Origin: Spirosoma arboris
GTDB lineage: Bacteria; Bacteroidota; Bacteroidia; Cytophagales; Spirosomataceae
DNA length: 62,429 nt
NCBI RefSeq assembly: GCF_009754945.1
Contig: NZ_WPIN01000031.1
Location: 1 to 62,429, forward strand
Direction: 5' to 3'
Shown: in pieces, positions 27,973 through 37,663 of the stretch
How the letters are laid out: each line of letters begins with the position of its first letter
Position numbering within the stretch: position 1 is the stretch's first letter
The notes under the pieces: model-generated
Database searches by the model: none
Told to the model about the DNA's origin: nothing
Seen by the model: only the letters and a program-made list of their open reading frames with translations
Position numbers and translations under genes: made by a program

Positions 27973-29403
27973 TTATTCTCCTTTCGTCAACGCCGTCTTT
28001 TGCGACTGGATCAGCTTTAGGGTGTACTCCATGATCCGGTCGCGATGATTCAGCATATCGTCAGCGGTAGGTTCGACGAGGTAATCGGGAATGATGCCCC
28101 GGTCGGCATGTTCGGCTACATTGGCCATATTGAAGCCGAACATACCGATGCCGAGATCAATTTTGCTATTCGGCAATTGCGTAATCGTAAAAATACCGCT
28201 GCTGTTTACCCGGTAACCTCCGCCACTCTCCTGCCCGATAAAGACAGCGCGCTTGTCGGCATGAATACGGGCAGCTAATTCGGTGGTGACCGAGAAACTA
28301 GTTCCGTTGAGCAACACGTAGAGCTTTCCCTGATAAGCTTCTGGTTTAGGTTTCGTATTGCGCAGTCCTTTATGCCAAGCTAGCGCATAAGCATTTCCGT
28401 GTTTCTTTACAGCTAATCCTTTCAGCATTCTGTATAGCTTCGATGTCCAGGCAGGAAATGAATATTTCTTTTTCTGATGTACGCTGATGTGGTCATAGTA
28501 ACGGAACGGCTGTCGCGCTAAGTAACTGTATAACAGAATGCCCCAAGATTCCTCTCCGCCTTCATTATCTCGCAAATCGAGTACCAGATGCTGGACGTTT
28601 TTAGCCTTGATTTCCTGGAAAGAGTCGTGTAGAAACTGCTTGTAATCCTGTTCTTTTTTGTTGCCCATAAACCGCTCGATGGTCATTACAGCGGTTTGCG
28701 TATCCATGAACGTTAGCCGAAATGGCTTTTGCGGTGTGGGTTTATGAGCCTCAACATACGCCTTAATCGTTTGGTCCGTTACGGGCGAAACCGTTATAGT
28801 CTTTGTTTCGCTGCCGACCTGACAGACTACGTCAAATGCGGTTGGAGCGTCAATAAACGTGGCGTAATAGCCTGAAAAATAGTGATTCAGATCTTCCAGC
28901 TTACCGCCAATCCCATTTCCATCGGCAAACGTCATCATGGGCAGTAGCGTTTGAATAATCTGATGCATTGGCTTCCCATTGATCGCCTTTATCTCTGCTC
29001 CAATTGGCACTGGCGACGTACTATAATTGTCCATCATCCAGGCCTTTTCTCCCAGGAAATAAAGTTTTAGCGGAAACAGTTTATCCGTAAAAAACGGGTA
29101 ATGTTCATCCCGCCCCGAAACAATCCATTTGATATGCCCATCACGCAGGGCAACCAGCAGCGGAGTCATCATCACATAAAACTCATGCTGGCTCATGGAG
29201 CGATTTAGTCGGGCGGCCGTTGCCTCAAAAAGTGAATCGAAAACCGGCTTCGGCGTGTAGCGATACATTTCTGGGTGAACTTCGTTGAGCGCCGTACGGA
29301 AACGTGAAAAATCGGCCTGAAGTTGGTCTGGTGTCAAGGACTGTCCCGCAAGCGGTAGGTGTAGCAGAACAGCGAGGAAGGTGGTAATTATGAGTGATTT
29401 CAT
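27973..29403 (-). CDS. Secreted S41 (C-terminal processing) peptidase
   Basis: 476 residues with a signal peptide (MKSLIITTFLAVLLHLPLAGQ). A helical N-domain precedes a region with PIGAEIKAINGKPMHQI, a PDZ-like substrate-binding element around residues 130-150. The catalytic S41 core has LVLDLRDNEGG and LNGTSFSVTTELAA, where the Ser after GT is the likely nucleophile, then FIGQESGGGYRVNSSG. The domain order matches tail-specific proteases. The usual catalytic Lys a few turns after Ser is not obvious, so activity should not be assumed. Periplasmic. Confidence 0.8.
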   Translation of the reverse strand: MKSLIITTFLAVLLHLPLAGQSLTPDQLQADFSRFRTALNEVHPEMYRYTPKPVFDSLFEATAARLNRSMSQHEFYVMMTPLLVALRDGHIKWIVSGRDEHYPFFTDKLFPLKLYFLGEKAWMMDNYSTSPVPIGAEIKAINGKPMHQIIQTLLPMMTFADGNGIGGKLEDLNHYFSGYYATFIDAPTAFDVVCQVGSETKTITVSPVTDQTIKAYVEAHKPTPQKPFRLTFMDTQTAVMTIERFMGNKKEQDYKQFLHDSFQEIKAKNVQHLVLDLRDNEGGEESWGILLYSYLARQPFRYYDHISVHQKKKYSFPAWTSKLYRMLKGLAVKKHGNAYALAWHKGLRNTKPKPEAYQGKLYVLLNGTSFSVTTELAARIHADKRAVFIGQESGGGYRVNSSGIFTITQLPNSKIDLGIGMFGFNMANVAEHADRGIIPDYLVEPTADDMLNHRDRIMEYTLKLIQSQKTALTKGE

Positions 29404-29504
29404 TAGTAGTTGCTTTTTTTAACGAAGCAAAACTGGCGTTAAGAAATCGCGGCTGAAATGAATCCCATACCGAAAAGTAGGCTTTTGACGCTGAACCGTC
29501 GATT

Positions 29505-30377
29505 TTACTCACCCAACCAACGCTTCAAATCGCCTGCCTTTTCCCGACTCACGACGACTTCTTCTTCAAAAGCGGGTTGCAGATTTATCTTCAGCTTCCC
29601 GTTGAAATACAGGTGTACTTTATCCACCGCTCTCAATTCAGTAATCACCTGACGGTTAAGCCGAAAAAACCGACTGGGCTCAAGCATTTGTGCCAATTCA
29701 TCGAGCGTGTAATCGATCAGCCACTCATGGTCATCCCGAGTTTTCAGGAACGACATCTTGTTACGCGTGAAAAAATAAGCAACTTCCTCAACGCTGACTG
29801 AAAACAACCGCTGCCCCTGCTTAATCAGAAATCGGTCTTTGAAAGTAGCCGGGAGCAAGGGGCTCGGAGCTGGGGGTAAAGGGCTGATCTGGTGGGACGT
29901 TTGTAGATGCAGAAGTAAATTGGCCAGCGATGCTTCCAGCGTATAGACTCCATGCCCCAAGCTCCCTGCTCCCTGCACTCCTTCCCCCTGCACCGCGCTC
30001 CCTGCTCCTCGCATCAGTACTTCCTTAAGCCCTTGTAGCTTGGTCAGTGCCTGCCGCAAGTCATCTTCTTTAATGGGCTTGAGCAAGTAGTCGATACTGT
30101 TGACCCTGAAGGCTTTAATGGCATATTCGTCGTAAGCTGTTGTGAAAATAACCGGGCTTTTTACGAGTACCTGATTGAAAATATCGAAACTCTGCCCATC
30201 GGCGAGTTCAATATCCATAAATATCAGATCCGGTTGTGGGTTCGTCTGCAACCAGTTTACCGACTCTTCGACACTAACCATCGTGCCAACAACCTGAGCC
30301 GTAGGTTCTATATCGACCAGTAAGCGCTGAAGTTTTCGGGCGGTAGGTTCTTCGTCTTCAATGATGAGAATAGTCAT
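29505..30377 (-). CDS. LytTR-family response regulator
   Basis: 290 residues. Receiver domain at residues 1-120: IIEDEEPTARKL (acidic pocket), LIFMDIELADG with the phosphoacceptor Asp, TAYDEYAIKAF and the Lys in DYLLKPIKE. A linker of low complexity (GAGSAVQGEGVQGAGSLGHG, PPAPSPLLPA) is unusually long. The LytTR DNA-binding domain follows (KDRFLIKQGQRLFSVSVEEVAYFFTRNKMSFLKT...FFRLNRQVITELRAV). It overlaps the kinase gene by 20 bp, so the two are translationally coupled partners. Confidence 0.9.
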   Translation of the reverse strand: MTILIIEDEEPTARKLQRLLVDIEPTAQVVGTMVSVEESVNWLQTNPQPDLIFMDIELADGQSFDIFNQVLVKSPVIFTTAYDEYAIKAFRVNSIDYLLKPIKEDDLRQALTKLQGLKEVLMRGAGSAVQGEGVQGAGSLGHGVYTLEASLANLLLHLQTSHQISPLPPAPSPLLPATFKDRFLIKQGQRLFSVSVEEVAYFFTRNKMSFLKTRDDHEWLIDYTLDELAQMLEPSRFFRLNRQVITELRAVDKVHLYFNGKLKINLQPAFEEEVVVSREKAGDLKRWLGE

Positions 30378-31404
30378 AGCGGGTTTCCTGAATAAGCGGC
30401 ACCATCACCTGAAAGCAATTGTCCGACTGGTTAATAACCACGTCGGGCTGACCAAGTAACCGATATTTAGCGGTGATATTGGCCAGTCCGGTTCGATTTG
30501 ACGGCACGATCGTGTGCTTCGGGCGTAGTGTATTGCTGACAATAAGGCGATTGGACGAGTCGGTATAAATTCGAATGACTAAGGGTTTGCTAGGTAAAGC
30601 AACATTGTGCTTCACCGCATTTTCGACCAGTAACTGCAACGTAAGCGGTGGTATTAAAAAAGCAAGCTGCGACTCATCGACTGTAATCTCCAATTCGACG
30701 CTTCGTCCAAACCGCATTTGTAGCAGATGAAAATACGCTCGAATAAACTGGAGTTCGCTGGCCAACGACGTCAGCAATTGCTCATTGGTTTGCAACACAT
30801 ACCGATACACCGACGCCAGTTCTTCGATAAACTTCTCCGCCTGTTTTGGATTTTCGCTTACCAGTGATGACAATGTACTCAGGCTGTTGAACAAAAAATG
30901 GGGATTAATCTGCGCTTTCAACGAATCGAGCTGACTTTGAAGGGCCTCTTTCTTAAGCTGTTCCGCTTCGTAATACGTAGCCCACCACTGCCGATATAAA
31001 TAAAGAGCCTCGTAGATCAATGTCAGTGGAACCACAAACAAGAAAGGAACCAGCGTATTGACCCAATACGCACGTTCAGTTAGTGGGTATCCCCAGAACT
31101 GGGTTACATCATACGTGTAAACGATGGCTATTCGCTGGACAATCGTCGTACTTATGAACCAGGAAACCTGCATCATTATGCGCGTCCGTGTCTGGTTCAG
31201 GCGGGGATAACGCTGGCGCGCCCAGATAATACCAAAGCGAGCCACCTCCCAGATCAGGACGCACTCAATCAGGCTTACCCCGAGCGCTACCCAGCGACTG
31301 ATGTGCCGGGCATCGTTGTCGGGTTGAAAAAATATAAAATTCGAGACGATTGAAATAAGCGGTACGCCAACCAGACGTAACCATCGGTCGTTCAGTTTTT
31401 CCAT
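30358..31404 (-). CDS. LytS-like sensor histidine kinase
   Basis: 348 residues from the ATG at 31404 (MEKLNDRWLRLVGVPLIS), which places the first membrane helix at the N-terminus. Four to five membrane segments occupy the first ~150 residues (including WVNTLVPFLFVVPLTLIYEALYLY). The kinase core begins LKAQINPHFLFNSLSTLSSL, with the phospho-accepting His in NPHFLFN, and continues to the ATP-binding domain (FLIPPLTLQLLVENAVKHN; RTGLANITAKYRLLG). It has the His_kinase plus HATPase_c layout of LytS/YehU. It pairs with the overlapping LytTR regulator. The signal is unknown. Confidence 0.88.
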   Translation of the reverse strand: MEKLNDRWLRLVGVPLISIVSNFIFFQPDNDARHISRWVALGVSLIECVLIWEVARFGIIWARQRYPRLNQTRTRIMMQVSWFISTTIVQRIAIVYTYDVTQFWGYPLTERAYWVNTLVPFLFVVPLTLIYEALYLYRQWWATYYEAEQLKKEALQSQLDSLKAQINPHFLFNSLSTLSSLVSENPKQAEKFIEELASVYRYVLQTNEQLLTSLASELQFIRAYFHLLQMRFGRSVELEITVDESQLAFLIPPLTLQLLVENAVKHNVALPSKPLVIRIYTDSSNRLIVSNTLRPKHTIVPSNRTGLANITAKYRLLGQPDVVINQSDNCFQVMVPLIQETRYDYSHH

Positions 31405-31539
31405 CCGATGTAAATATGCCATAACAGCGGGGGATGCAAAAGCGTAGCCCAACCGAACTGTCAGAAAAGCAATCTAAAGCGTAATGAAATACCTCTCCAA
31501 GCCGTATCTGCACTAACTTTGTTTACTGAACAACATACT

Positions 31540-32163
31540 ATGCAACCTACCGATACAGCCCTTGTCCACCTGGCAAAGGACCCAATTATGGCTCGCCTGA
31601 TTAGCGAGACGGCCTCCCCTAAAATTTTCAACGATTATGCTGGCGATGTGTACCTGGCTCTACTCGAAAGCATTGTCTCTCAGCAGATTTCGGTAAAAGC
31701 TGCCGATGCTATTTTTGCCCGTTTTCGAAATTTATTTCCTGATAATTACCCCGAAGCCAATGCGTTACTATTGAAAACCACTGACGAATTGCGGAGTGCG
31801 GGATTATCATTCCAAAAAATCAAATACTTACAAAGCGTTGCGGAATTCTCGCTCAATAATCTAATTGACCGTGCGCACCTTGATGTAATGACCGATGAAG
31901 AAATCGTTCAATATTTGCTTCCCATCAAAGGTGTGGGTCGATGGACGGTCGAGATGTTGCTCATGTTCGTACTTGACCGACCCGATATCTTCCCCATTGA
32001 TGATCTGGTCATTCGGCAACGGATGATTCTGGCCTATTCTGAACAAACCAGCGGTCTGACGGGCAAGCCGTTATATAAAGTATTGCACGAAATCGCTGCT
32101 GCCTGGCGGCCGCATCGCACAACAGCAAGCCGGTATTTGTGGCGCTGGAAACCAATTGTTTAA
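31540..32163 (+). CDS. AlkA-like DNA-3-methyladenine glycosylase
   Basis: 207 residues from the ATG at 31540; an upstream TTG would add only seven residues. Helix-hairpin-helix base-excision fold: LLESIVSQQISVKAADAIFARF near residue 45, the hairpin IKGVGRWTVEMLLMFVLDRPDIFPIDDLVIRQRM with the catalytic Asp in IDD, and the closing WRPHRTTASRYLWRW. It removes alkylated purines from DNA. The length fits the compact AlkA-like class without the N-terminal beta domain of E. coli AlkA. Confidence 0.88.
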   Translation: MQPTDTALVHLAKDPIMARLISETASPKIFNDYAGDVYLALLESIVSQQISVKAADAIFARFRNLFPDNYPEANALLLKTTDELRSAGLSFQKIKYLQSVAEFSLNNLIDRAHLDVMTDEEIVQYLLPIKGVGRWTVEMLLMFVLDRPDIFPIDDLVIRQRMILAYSEQTSGLTGKPLYKVLHEIAAAWRPHRTTASRYLWRWKPIV

Positions 32164-32177
32164 GCAGTCTAACTACT

Positions 32178-33572
32178 CTAAAACCGCTTCACCTTCACCG
32201 CTACTTTAGACTGTACTTTAATCAGGATCTGGATTCCTTTCGGTTGAACAACAATTCGCTGGGGCACCAGTTTGAAGGTATCAATATCGAGAGCCGTTTT
32301 CTGGCCAACTTTCGCCTTGGCAAAAGCCGTTTCTATTTTTTGGGGTATTGTCGAAATTGGTTGTCGCAGGGGAACTACCATAGCGGCCTGAATGGTATCG
32401 CGCAAGTGATCATGCAGTAGCCAGTCGGCGGTGGAGAACAGGCGCTCTTTCGTATCGACATCGAAATCTACATTCTGAATCCGCAACGTATTGGTCAGTG
32501 TATCGTAGGTGGGGTTGCCATGAAAATAGAGCGTTCCATGAACCGTTCCACCCACATCGGCTTTCAAGATCAGCTTCTTACCGCTCCCGTATATACTTGT
32601 GTTTTTAATCGTGATGTTACCGCCCATCAGGCTTAGTTTCTCTTTTTCCAGTGTCCGGGCCAATACCTGGCTCACATCGGCATAGGGAATAAAGGCCAGA
32701 ACCTCCAATCGGGAAGCTTCCGGCACTTCCTGCCGTCGTAAGAGTCGGGGTAGTCGTTCCAGGCTATCACCCGTCGGTTTGGGCCCTAAGCGCGTATCGA
32801 CCCGAAAAGCAATTTGAATGGGAACAGTAATTTGTTTCGTATCACCGTAAACGGGGGCGGCTGCAATACTAAATGGTTTCGGCACTAACCATATGTTTTC
32901 AGGTACTTTCGCAATCCGTAGCGGCTTTTGCATATCCCGCCAGATTTTGCTCACCTCCTTGTCAAGACGTAGCCCCTTATGAACAGCATGATCAATAGCC
33001 TGCTCAATATCGGCCTTCCGTTTATCAAGAATTGTTTCAGCGATCTTTTTGATACTAATTTTTATGCCCAGCAATTGAACCTTGGGCTCCTGTGTCCAAT
33101 GATAATCTTCAAATCTGGCTTTCGTTTGTAAACGCCAGTTTGGTCCTACGCCAACAGGGCTGGTGAAATTAACAGCCAGTGCGCATAAGGGACGGCTCTT
33201 CCGATTTCCACTCTTACGAAGGCCAATTGGATTACTATACCAGACCTGCAATGGAGCCGAAAAGAATACCCGTCGGTTCTCATACCGAATCTGCACAGGG
33301 CCGGTGCGTTCTACCCGCAGTCGCCAGGCTTCTCCTTTTCTCCCCTCAAACGTTTGTTCGGAAACCAATGTAGTAGACAGCCCCTTGTTTACCTTACGTT
33401 CCAGATCACGGATATTGAACGTAAGTTTCCCGGCCATATACGATACCGGATCTGTTACGGGTGGTTCGAATGCTTCTGCGGCAGGCGCTTCGGGCCGCAC
33501 ACGTTTACACCCATCGAACCCAATTACTATGGTCAGTAAAACGAAAAAACCGATGATCCGTTGAGCATTCAT
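32178..33572 (-). CDS. DUF4403 lipoprotein
   Basis: 464 residues from the ATG at 33572 (MNAQRIIGFFVLLTIVIGFDGCKR), giving a lipoprotein signal with Cys at residue 22. The body begins SYMAGKLTFNIRDLERKVNKGLS and is built of long alternating strands and amphipathic helices, including LLGIKISIKKIAETILDKRKADIEQAIDHAV and the C-terminal VVQPKGIQILIKVQSKVAVKVKRF. This matches DUF4403, whose tubular lipid-binding-like fold suggests a role at the envelope, but no activity is established. The 3' end is convergent with the glycosylase gene. Confidence 0.75.
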   Translation of the reverse strand: MNAQRIIGFFVLLTIVIGFDGCKRVRPEAPAAEAFEPPVTDPVSYMAGKLTFNIRDLERKVNKGLSTTLVSEQTFEGRKGEAWRLRVERTGPVQIRYENRRVFFSAPLQVWYSNPIGLRKSGNRKSRPLCALAVNFTSPVGVGPNWRLQTKARFEDYHWTQEPKVQLLGIKISIKKIAETILDKRKADIEQAIDHAVHKGLRLDKEVSKIWRDMQKPLRIAKVPENIWLVPKPFSIAAAPVYGDTKQITVPIQIAFRVDTRLGPKPTGDSLERLPRLLRRQEVPEASRLEVLAFIPYADVSQVLARTLEKEKLSLMGGNITIKNTSIYGSGKKLILKADVGGTVHGTLYFHGNPTYDTLTNTLRIQNVDFDVDTKERLFSTADWLLHDHLRDTIQAAMVVPLRQPISTIPQKIETAFAKAKVGQKTALDIDTFKLVPQRIVVQPKGIQILIKVQSKVAVKVKRF

Positions 33573-33622
33573 TGCTACAAGAACCATCGGAATACTAAAA
33601 TGTTAGCTGACAATAATCATAT

Positions 33623-33778
33623 TCACTTTTCGGTAGCCAACCGCTTGGATTTGACGTCTGTCGCACACCCACATCCTTTACCACAGCCAGCCTGTTTTTT
33701 CGAAAAGCTTTGGTACACCCGCCGACCCAAATAGGCCAGCGCAGCCGCAAAAACGAGAAAAATGATGAGCTCTTGCAT
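33623..33778 (-). CDS. FeoB-associated Cys-rich membrane protein
   Basis: 51 residues from the ATG at 33778 (MQELIIFLVFAAALAYLGRRVYQSF). One N-terminal membrane helix is followed by a short tail with CGKGCGCA, the signature of small FeoB-associated Cys-rich proteins. The cysteines may bind iron or another metal. No feoB is visible nearby. Upstream in-frame codons lie inside an inverted repeat and are unlikely to be translated. Confidence 0.75.
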   Translation of the reverse strand: MQELIIFLVFAAALAYLGRRVYQSFSKKQAGCGKGCGCATDVKSKRLATEK

Positions 33779-33784
33779 GAGTAT

Positions 33785-33852
33785 GTATGCTATATTGATA
33801 TAGGATGTATGTCGTCGTGCAAGAATCATACATCCTATATCATATAGCATAC
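33785..33852. repeat. Long imperfect inverted repeat
   Basis: Arms of about 26 bp (GTATGCTATATTGATATAGG at the left edge and its near-perfect complement at the right, one extra T in the left arm) surround a 15-nt spacer. It sits between the DinB gene stop and the start of the FeoB-associated gene. It could be a processing or terminator hairpin, or a miniature inverted-repeat element. Confidence 0.7.
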
Positions 33853-33858
33853 ATTTTT

Positions 33859-34395
33859 TCACTCCCAACCGTTCCGTTCGGCTAGTCGATAGGCGTGTTG
33901 GTAATGATGTTCACTATGCCAGGCGTAGAGGGCAATTACTTCCTGCACAGCAAATGTGCGTTGACTACCAGGATGATAGTACGTCCGTTGTAAATCGGTT
34001 TCCGTTAGTGATTCCAGAATTGTTACCCAACGTAAATGCAAACTCCGGAGCAGAACCAGGGATGGTGCAATATCAAGTTTAGAGTCCGGTAGTTTAGCCC
34101 ATTCGCCCTCTTCGTATGGACTGATGGTCGGGTTCGATTCGGTCAGAGCCAGCTTTGTACGAACGTAAGCGTTCATATGGCTATCGGCTATATGATGAAC
34201 AAGCTGCCGAATTGTCCAGCCGCCGGGCCGATAAGGTGTATCGAGCCGATCGTCTCCCCACTTACCCACCAGTTCAGTTAGTTTGACAGGTAATGCGTCA
34301 ATAATCGCAATATGTTGTTTGGTATCATCGGTAGAGAACGATTGGCCGTATACAAAATCACCAATCGGGTAACGGAGCGTATCAATATCCTGCAT
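33859..34395 (-). CDS. DinB/YfiT-family metal-dependent protein
   Basis: 178 residues. The YfiT-like opening DTLRYPIGDFVYG leads into a four-helix DinB bundle with the metal-binding triad: His in GGWTIRQLVHHIADSHMNA and two His in YAWHSEHHYQHAYRL near the C-terminus. The family includes bacillithiol and other thiol transferases and metal-dependent hydrolases, so a detoxification role is likely, but the substrate is not known for Bacteroidota copies. Confidence 0.8.
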   Translation of the reverse strand: MQDIDTLRYPIGDFVYGQSFSTDDTKQHIAIIDALPVKLTELVGKWGDDRLDTPYRPGGWTIRQLVHHIADSHMNAYVRTKLALTESNPTISPYEEGEWAKLPDSKLDIAPSLVLLRSLHLRWVTILESLTETDLQRTYYHPGSQRTFAVQEVIALYAWHSEHHYQHAYRLAERNGWE

Positions 34396-34514
34396 CTTAT
34401 AGGGGCTGGCGGTTACTAGTTAGCACATTTGTTGATACAAATATTGCTTACTTTCGGACTAGTCGAATCATCCGATTTTCAGAATATGGCTAGTCCAGTA
34501 GCAACGAATTCCTA

Positions 34515-35315
34515 TTACTTCCAAAACTCCTGAATAACCTTTATCACCTCAGGATGAACCCCGCAACCGGCAAGCACATCGCCCCGGAACAGAAACTCGT
34601 CGCCCCCATCAAAATCGGTTACGATGCCACCAGCTTCCTGAATGAGTAGTACACCGGCGGCCATATCCCAGGAGTTAAGGTTGTATTCATAAAAAGCCTC
34701 AAACCGCCCGCAGGCTACGTAAGCCAGGTCGATAGCCGCAGAGCCCATTCGGCGCAGACCGTGCGTTTGGGTCATCAACGATTCCAGAATGCGCAGGTAT
34801 TTCTGCATCTGATCGAAGTGATAATAGGGAAACCCCGTAGCAATCAGGCTCTCACCTAACTGCGTAGCGGGCGAAACCGAAATCTTGTTCCCATTACAAT
34901 ACGCCCCTCCACCCTGCCAGGCCGAAAAGCACTCGTCACGATTAGGATCGTAGACCACTCCGGCAATGGGTGTTTTCCCTTGCGCCAGCCCGATGCTAAC
35001 CGAGAACACGGGTAGGCTATGGATAAAATTAGCGGTACCATCGAGCGGGTCGATAACCCAGTTGAGGGCCTCTTTATCAGCCTCCTGCCCGGTTGTGCCT
35101 TCTTCGGTAATGAAGCCTGCTTCGGGCAACAACTGGCTTAGTTTAGCCACTAGTTGTTTTTCGGTTTCTTTATCGACGTACGAAACCAGATTATTCAGGC
35201 CTTTGTATTCAATGGATTCGCGTTGAAATCGGCTTCGTTCCTGTAAAAGAAATGCACCCGCATCGGTAGCAATGGCAGCTATTTCGCGCGTGAGAGCGGC
35301 TAGGTCGTAAGGCAT
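34515..35315 (-). CDS. suhB: Inositol monophosphatase family phosphatase
   Basis: 266 residues. Mg2+-binding motifs of the family are present in order: ITEEGTTG near residue 75, WVIDPLDGTANFIHSLPVFSVSIGL (the DPxDGT core) near residue 90, and WDMAAGVLLIQEAGGIVTDFDG (the WDxAAG motif) near residue 220. It dephosphorylates inositol-1-phosphate or related sugar phosphates; SuhB-type members may also act in ribosome biogenesis. A hairpin separates it from the purL stop on its right. Confidence 0.85.
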   Translation of the reverse strand: MPYDLAALTREIAAIATDAGAFLLQERSRFQRESIEYKGLNNLVSYVDKETEKQLVAKLSQLLPEAGFITEEGTTGQEADKEALNWVIDPLDGTANFIHSLPVFSVSIGLAQGKTPIAGVVYDPNRDECFSAWQGGGAYCNGNKISVSPATQLGESLIATGFPYYHFDQMQKYLRILESLMTQTHGLRRMGSAAIDLAYVACGRFEAFYEYNLNSWDMAAGVLLIQEAGGIVTDFDGGDEFLFRGDVLAGCGVHPEVIKVIQEFWK

Positions 35316-35329
35316 TAGTAGTAGAAGTT

Positions 35330-35365
35330 AATACCCCCCACCCTCTTCAGGGGGTGGGGGGTATT
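35330..35365. terminator. Strong hairpin after purL
   Basis: Fourteen-bp arms (AATACCCCCCACCC and complement) with an 8-nt loop lie 40 bp past the purL stop codon on the minus strand. No clear T run follows, so it may act as a processing or attenuation hairpin. Confidence 0.55.
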
Positions 35366-35404
35366 TTAGTAAAGCGGCTAGATCAATCGTCTCAATATCA
35401 ATTC

Positions 35405-37663
35405 CTATTTCATTATTACACTCAACGCATTGTCGTACAAGCCCTTTGCATCGGCAAGCGTTAGAATCGGCGTTTCGTCGATTACAAAATTGTCGGCAGT
35501 CACAGTGCCTAACAGCAGGAAGGGAATTACACTATCGTTCAGATAACCTTCTACATGTTGTTGCTGCTCGGGCGAAATCGAAATAACGACCCGGCTCTGA
35601 CTTTCTCCAAACAGGAACGCATCGGTACGGTGCCGGGTATCAGGGTGAATCTGAAAACCAGTATTACCTGCCATCGCCGATTCGGCCAGCGTTACGAACA
35701 GACCACCGTCTGATACATCGTGTGCCGACTGAAGCCAGCCGTGACGAATCATTGTTTTAATACCCTCCTGCGTACGCCATTCGGTTTCAAAATCGAATGA
35801 CGGAGCGGGTGATGCTTTGATGCCCTGATATGAATACAGATACTCCGACGAAGAAATATCATCTTCCGATGGGCCAACAAGATAGATTAGATCGCCTTCG
35901 TTTTTGAAGTTGAGCGTCATACGGTGATCGGGTTTTTCCATCAGTCCCAACATGCCAATCGTAGGCGTTGGGAACACTGGACCGTCATCGGAGCTTTGGT
36001 TGTAGAAACTGACATTTCCGCCCGTAACGGGTGTGCTGAACCGAAGACAGGCTTCGCCCATACCCTGTACCGCTTCGACAAACTGCCAGTAGACTTCCGG
36101 TACGTACGGATTCCCGAAGTTCAGGTTGTTCGTAACAGCCAGTGGCTCACCACCTGAGCAAACGATGTTACGGCAGGCTTCGGCAACGGCAATCATGGCT
36201 CCCTGACGCGGATTGGCATTCACGTAACGGCTGTTGCAATCGACGGTAATGACAATCGACTTGTCGGTGGCGGGTAGGCCGGGACCTTTCACTCGAACGA
36301 CGGCCGCATCGGAGGGCGCATTCGTGCTACGGTTCGCCGTCCCGACAGTGGAATCATATTGCTCATAGACCCACTTGCGCGAACAGATATTTGGATGCGA
36401 CAGCAAGTGTACGGCGACCTTTTTGATCTCGTCGGTTTCAATATCATCCACGTCCGCGATCTTGAATTTGGCAAACTCTTTAATGTAGGCGGGTTCTTTG
36501 TATTCGCGGTGATACTGGGGCGCTCCCCCACCTAACACAAGGTCATACGCAGGAACGTCGGCCACCAGTTCGCCGTAGCGATAGAAATGCAGACGGCCGA
36601 GGTCGTTTTCACCTTTTGGAGTTACTTCACCAATCTGGGCGCAGTTCAAGTCCCATTTATCGAAAATACCCTGAATGATATGCTCTTTTCCTTTTTCAAT
36701 GACGACCAGCATTCGCTCCTGTGATTCCGACAGTAGAATCTCGAACGGAGCCATGTTAGGCTGGCGGGTCGGTACTTTGTCGAGGTCGATGATCATACCG
36801 TGCTCACCCTTTGCGCTCATTTCGGAGGTTGAGCAGATGATACCAGCCGCGCCCATATCCTGAATACCGATCACATAGCCCGTTTCGATGATTTCGAGCG
36901 TAGCTTCGAGCAGTAGTTTTTCCATGAATGGATCACCCACCTGCACAGCCGGCAATTTATCGGTCGAAGCTGCTGAAATGTCTTCCGACGCGAACGTTGC
37001 GCCGTGAATACCATCTTTCCCCGTGGCCGATCCTACGATAAATACTGGATTACCAACACCATACGACGTCGCTTTCGCAGATTTGCCTACTTCAACAATC
37101 CCCGCAGAGAACGCATTGACAAGCGGGTTTGTGTTGTAGCATTCATCGAAGAACAGCTCACCTCCCACCGTCGGAATACCAAAGGCATTACCATAATCGC
37201 CGATACCTTTTACTACGCCACGCAGCAGCCGTTTGGTTTTTGCCAGCGACAGATCTCCGAAACGGAGCGAGTTTAGTTGTGCAATAGGACGGGCGCCCAT
37301 CGTGAAAATATCGCGGTTGATCCCGCCAACGCCGGTAGCCGCGCCCTGGTAAGGTTCCAGCGCCGATGGGTGGTTATGCGACTCGATCTTGAATGAGCAA
37401 GCCAATCCATCGCCAATATCAACCAGACCCGCATTTTCTTCTCCGGCTTTGGCCAGCATCCGGTCTGAGTCACGCGGGAGTGTTTTGAGCCAGACGATGG
37501 AGTTCTTATAGGAACAATGTTCTGACCACATCACCGAGAAGATACTCAGTTCGGTAAAATTGGGCCGACGGCCTAAAATTTCGGCAATCCGATCAAATTC
37601 TTCTGGCAACAAGCCCAATTTACGGGCAGTTTCAAGCGAGGGTAGCGATTCAGTAGCGTCCAT
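35405..37663 (-). CDS. purL: Phosphoribosylformylglycinamidine synthase subunit PurL
   Basis: 752 residues, the length of the small-form PurL that works with PurQ and PurS in step 4 of de novo purine synthesis (ATP-dependent conversion of FGAR to FGAM). Landmarks: FSVMWSEHCSYKNS near residue 45, KIESHNHPSALEPYQGAATGVGGINRD near residue 95, DMGAAGI near residue 268, and HDVSDGGLFVTLAE near residue 660 for the second ATP-binding lobe. Neither purQ nor purS is in this window. It is a single-gene unit ending at a strong hairpin. Confidence 0.93.
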   Translation of the reverse strand: MDATESLPSLETARKLGLLPEEFDRIAEILGRRPNFTELSIFSVMWSEHCSYKNSIVWLKTLPRDSDRMLAKAGEENAGLVDIGDGLACSFKIESHNHPSALEPYQGAATGVGGINRDIFTMGARPIAQLNSLRFGDLSLAKTKRLLRGVVKGIGDYGNAFGIPTVGGELFFDECYNTNPLVNAFSAGIVEVGKSAKATSYGVGNPVFIVGSATGKDGIHGATFASEDISAASTDKLPAVQVGDPFMEKLLLEATLEIIETGYVIGIQDMGAAGIICSTSEMSAKGEHGMIIDLDKVPTRQPNMAPFEILLSESQERMLVVIEKGKEHIIQGIFDKWDLNCAQIGEVTPKGENDLGRLHFYRYGELVADVPAYDLVLGGGAPQYHREYKEPAYIKEFAKFKIADVDDIETDEIKKVAVHLLSHPNICSRKWVYEQYDSTVGTANRSTNAPSDAAVVRVKGPGLPATDKSIVITVDCNSRYVNANPRQGAMIAVAEACRNIVCSGGEPLAVTNNLNFGNPYVPEVYWQFVEAVQGMGEACLRFSTPVTGGNVSFYNQSSDDGPVFPTPTIGMLGLMEKPDHRMTLNFKNEGDLIYLVGPSEDDISSSEYLYSYQGIKASPAPSFDFETEWRTQEGIKTMIRHGWLQSAHDVSDGGLFVTLAESAMAGNTGFQIHPDTRHRTDAFLFGESQSRVVISISPEQQQHVEGYLNDSVIPFLLLGTVTADNFVIDETPILTLADAKGLYDNALSVIMK

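Noticed and set aside
33163..33564. 133-codon plus-strand frame opposite DUF4403
   Set aside because: Antisense shadow of a gene with a lipobox and a conserved domain.
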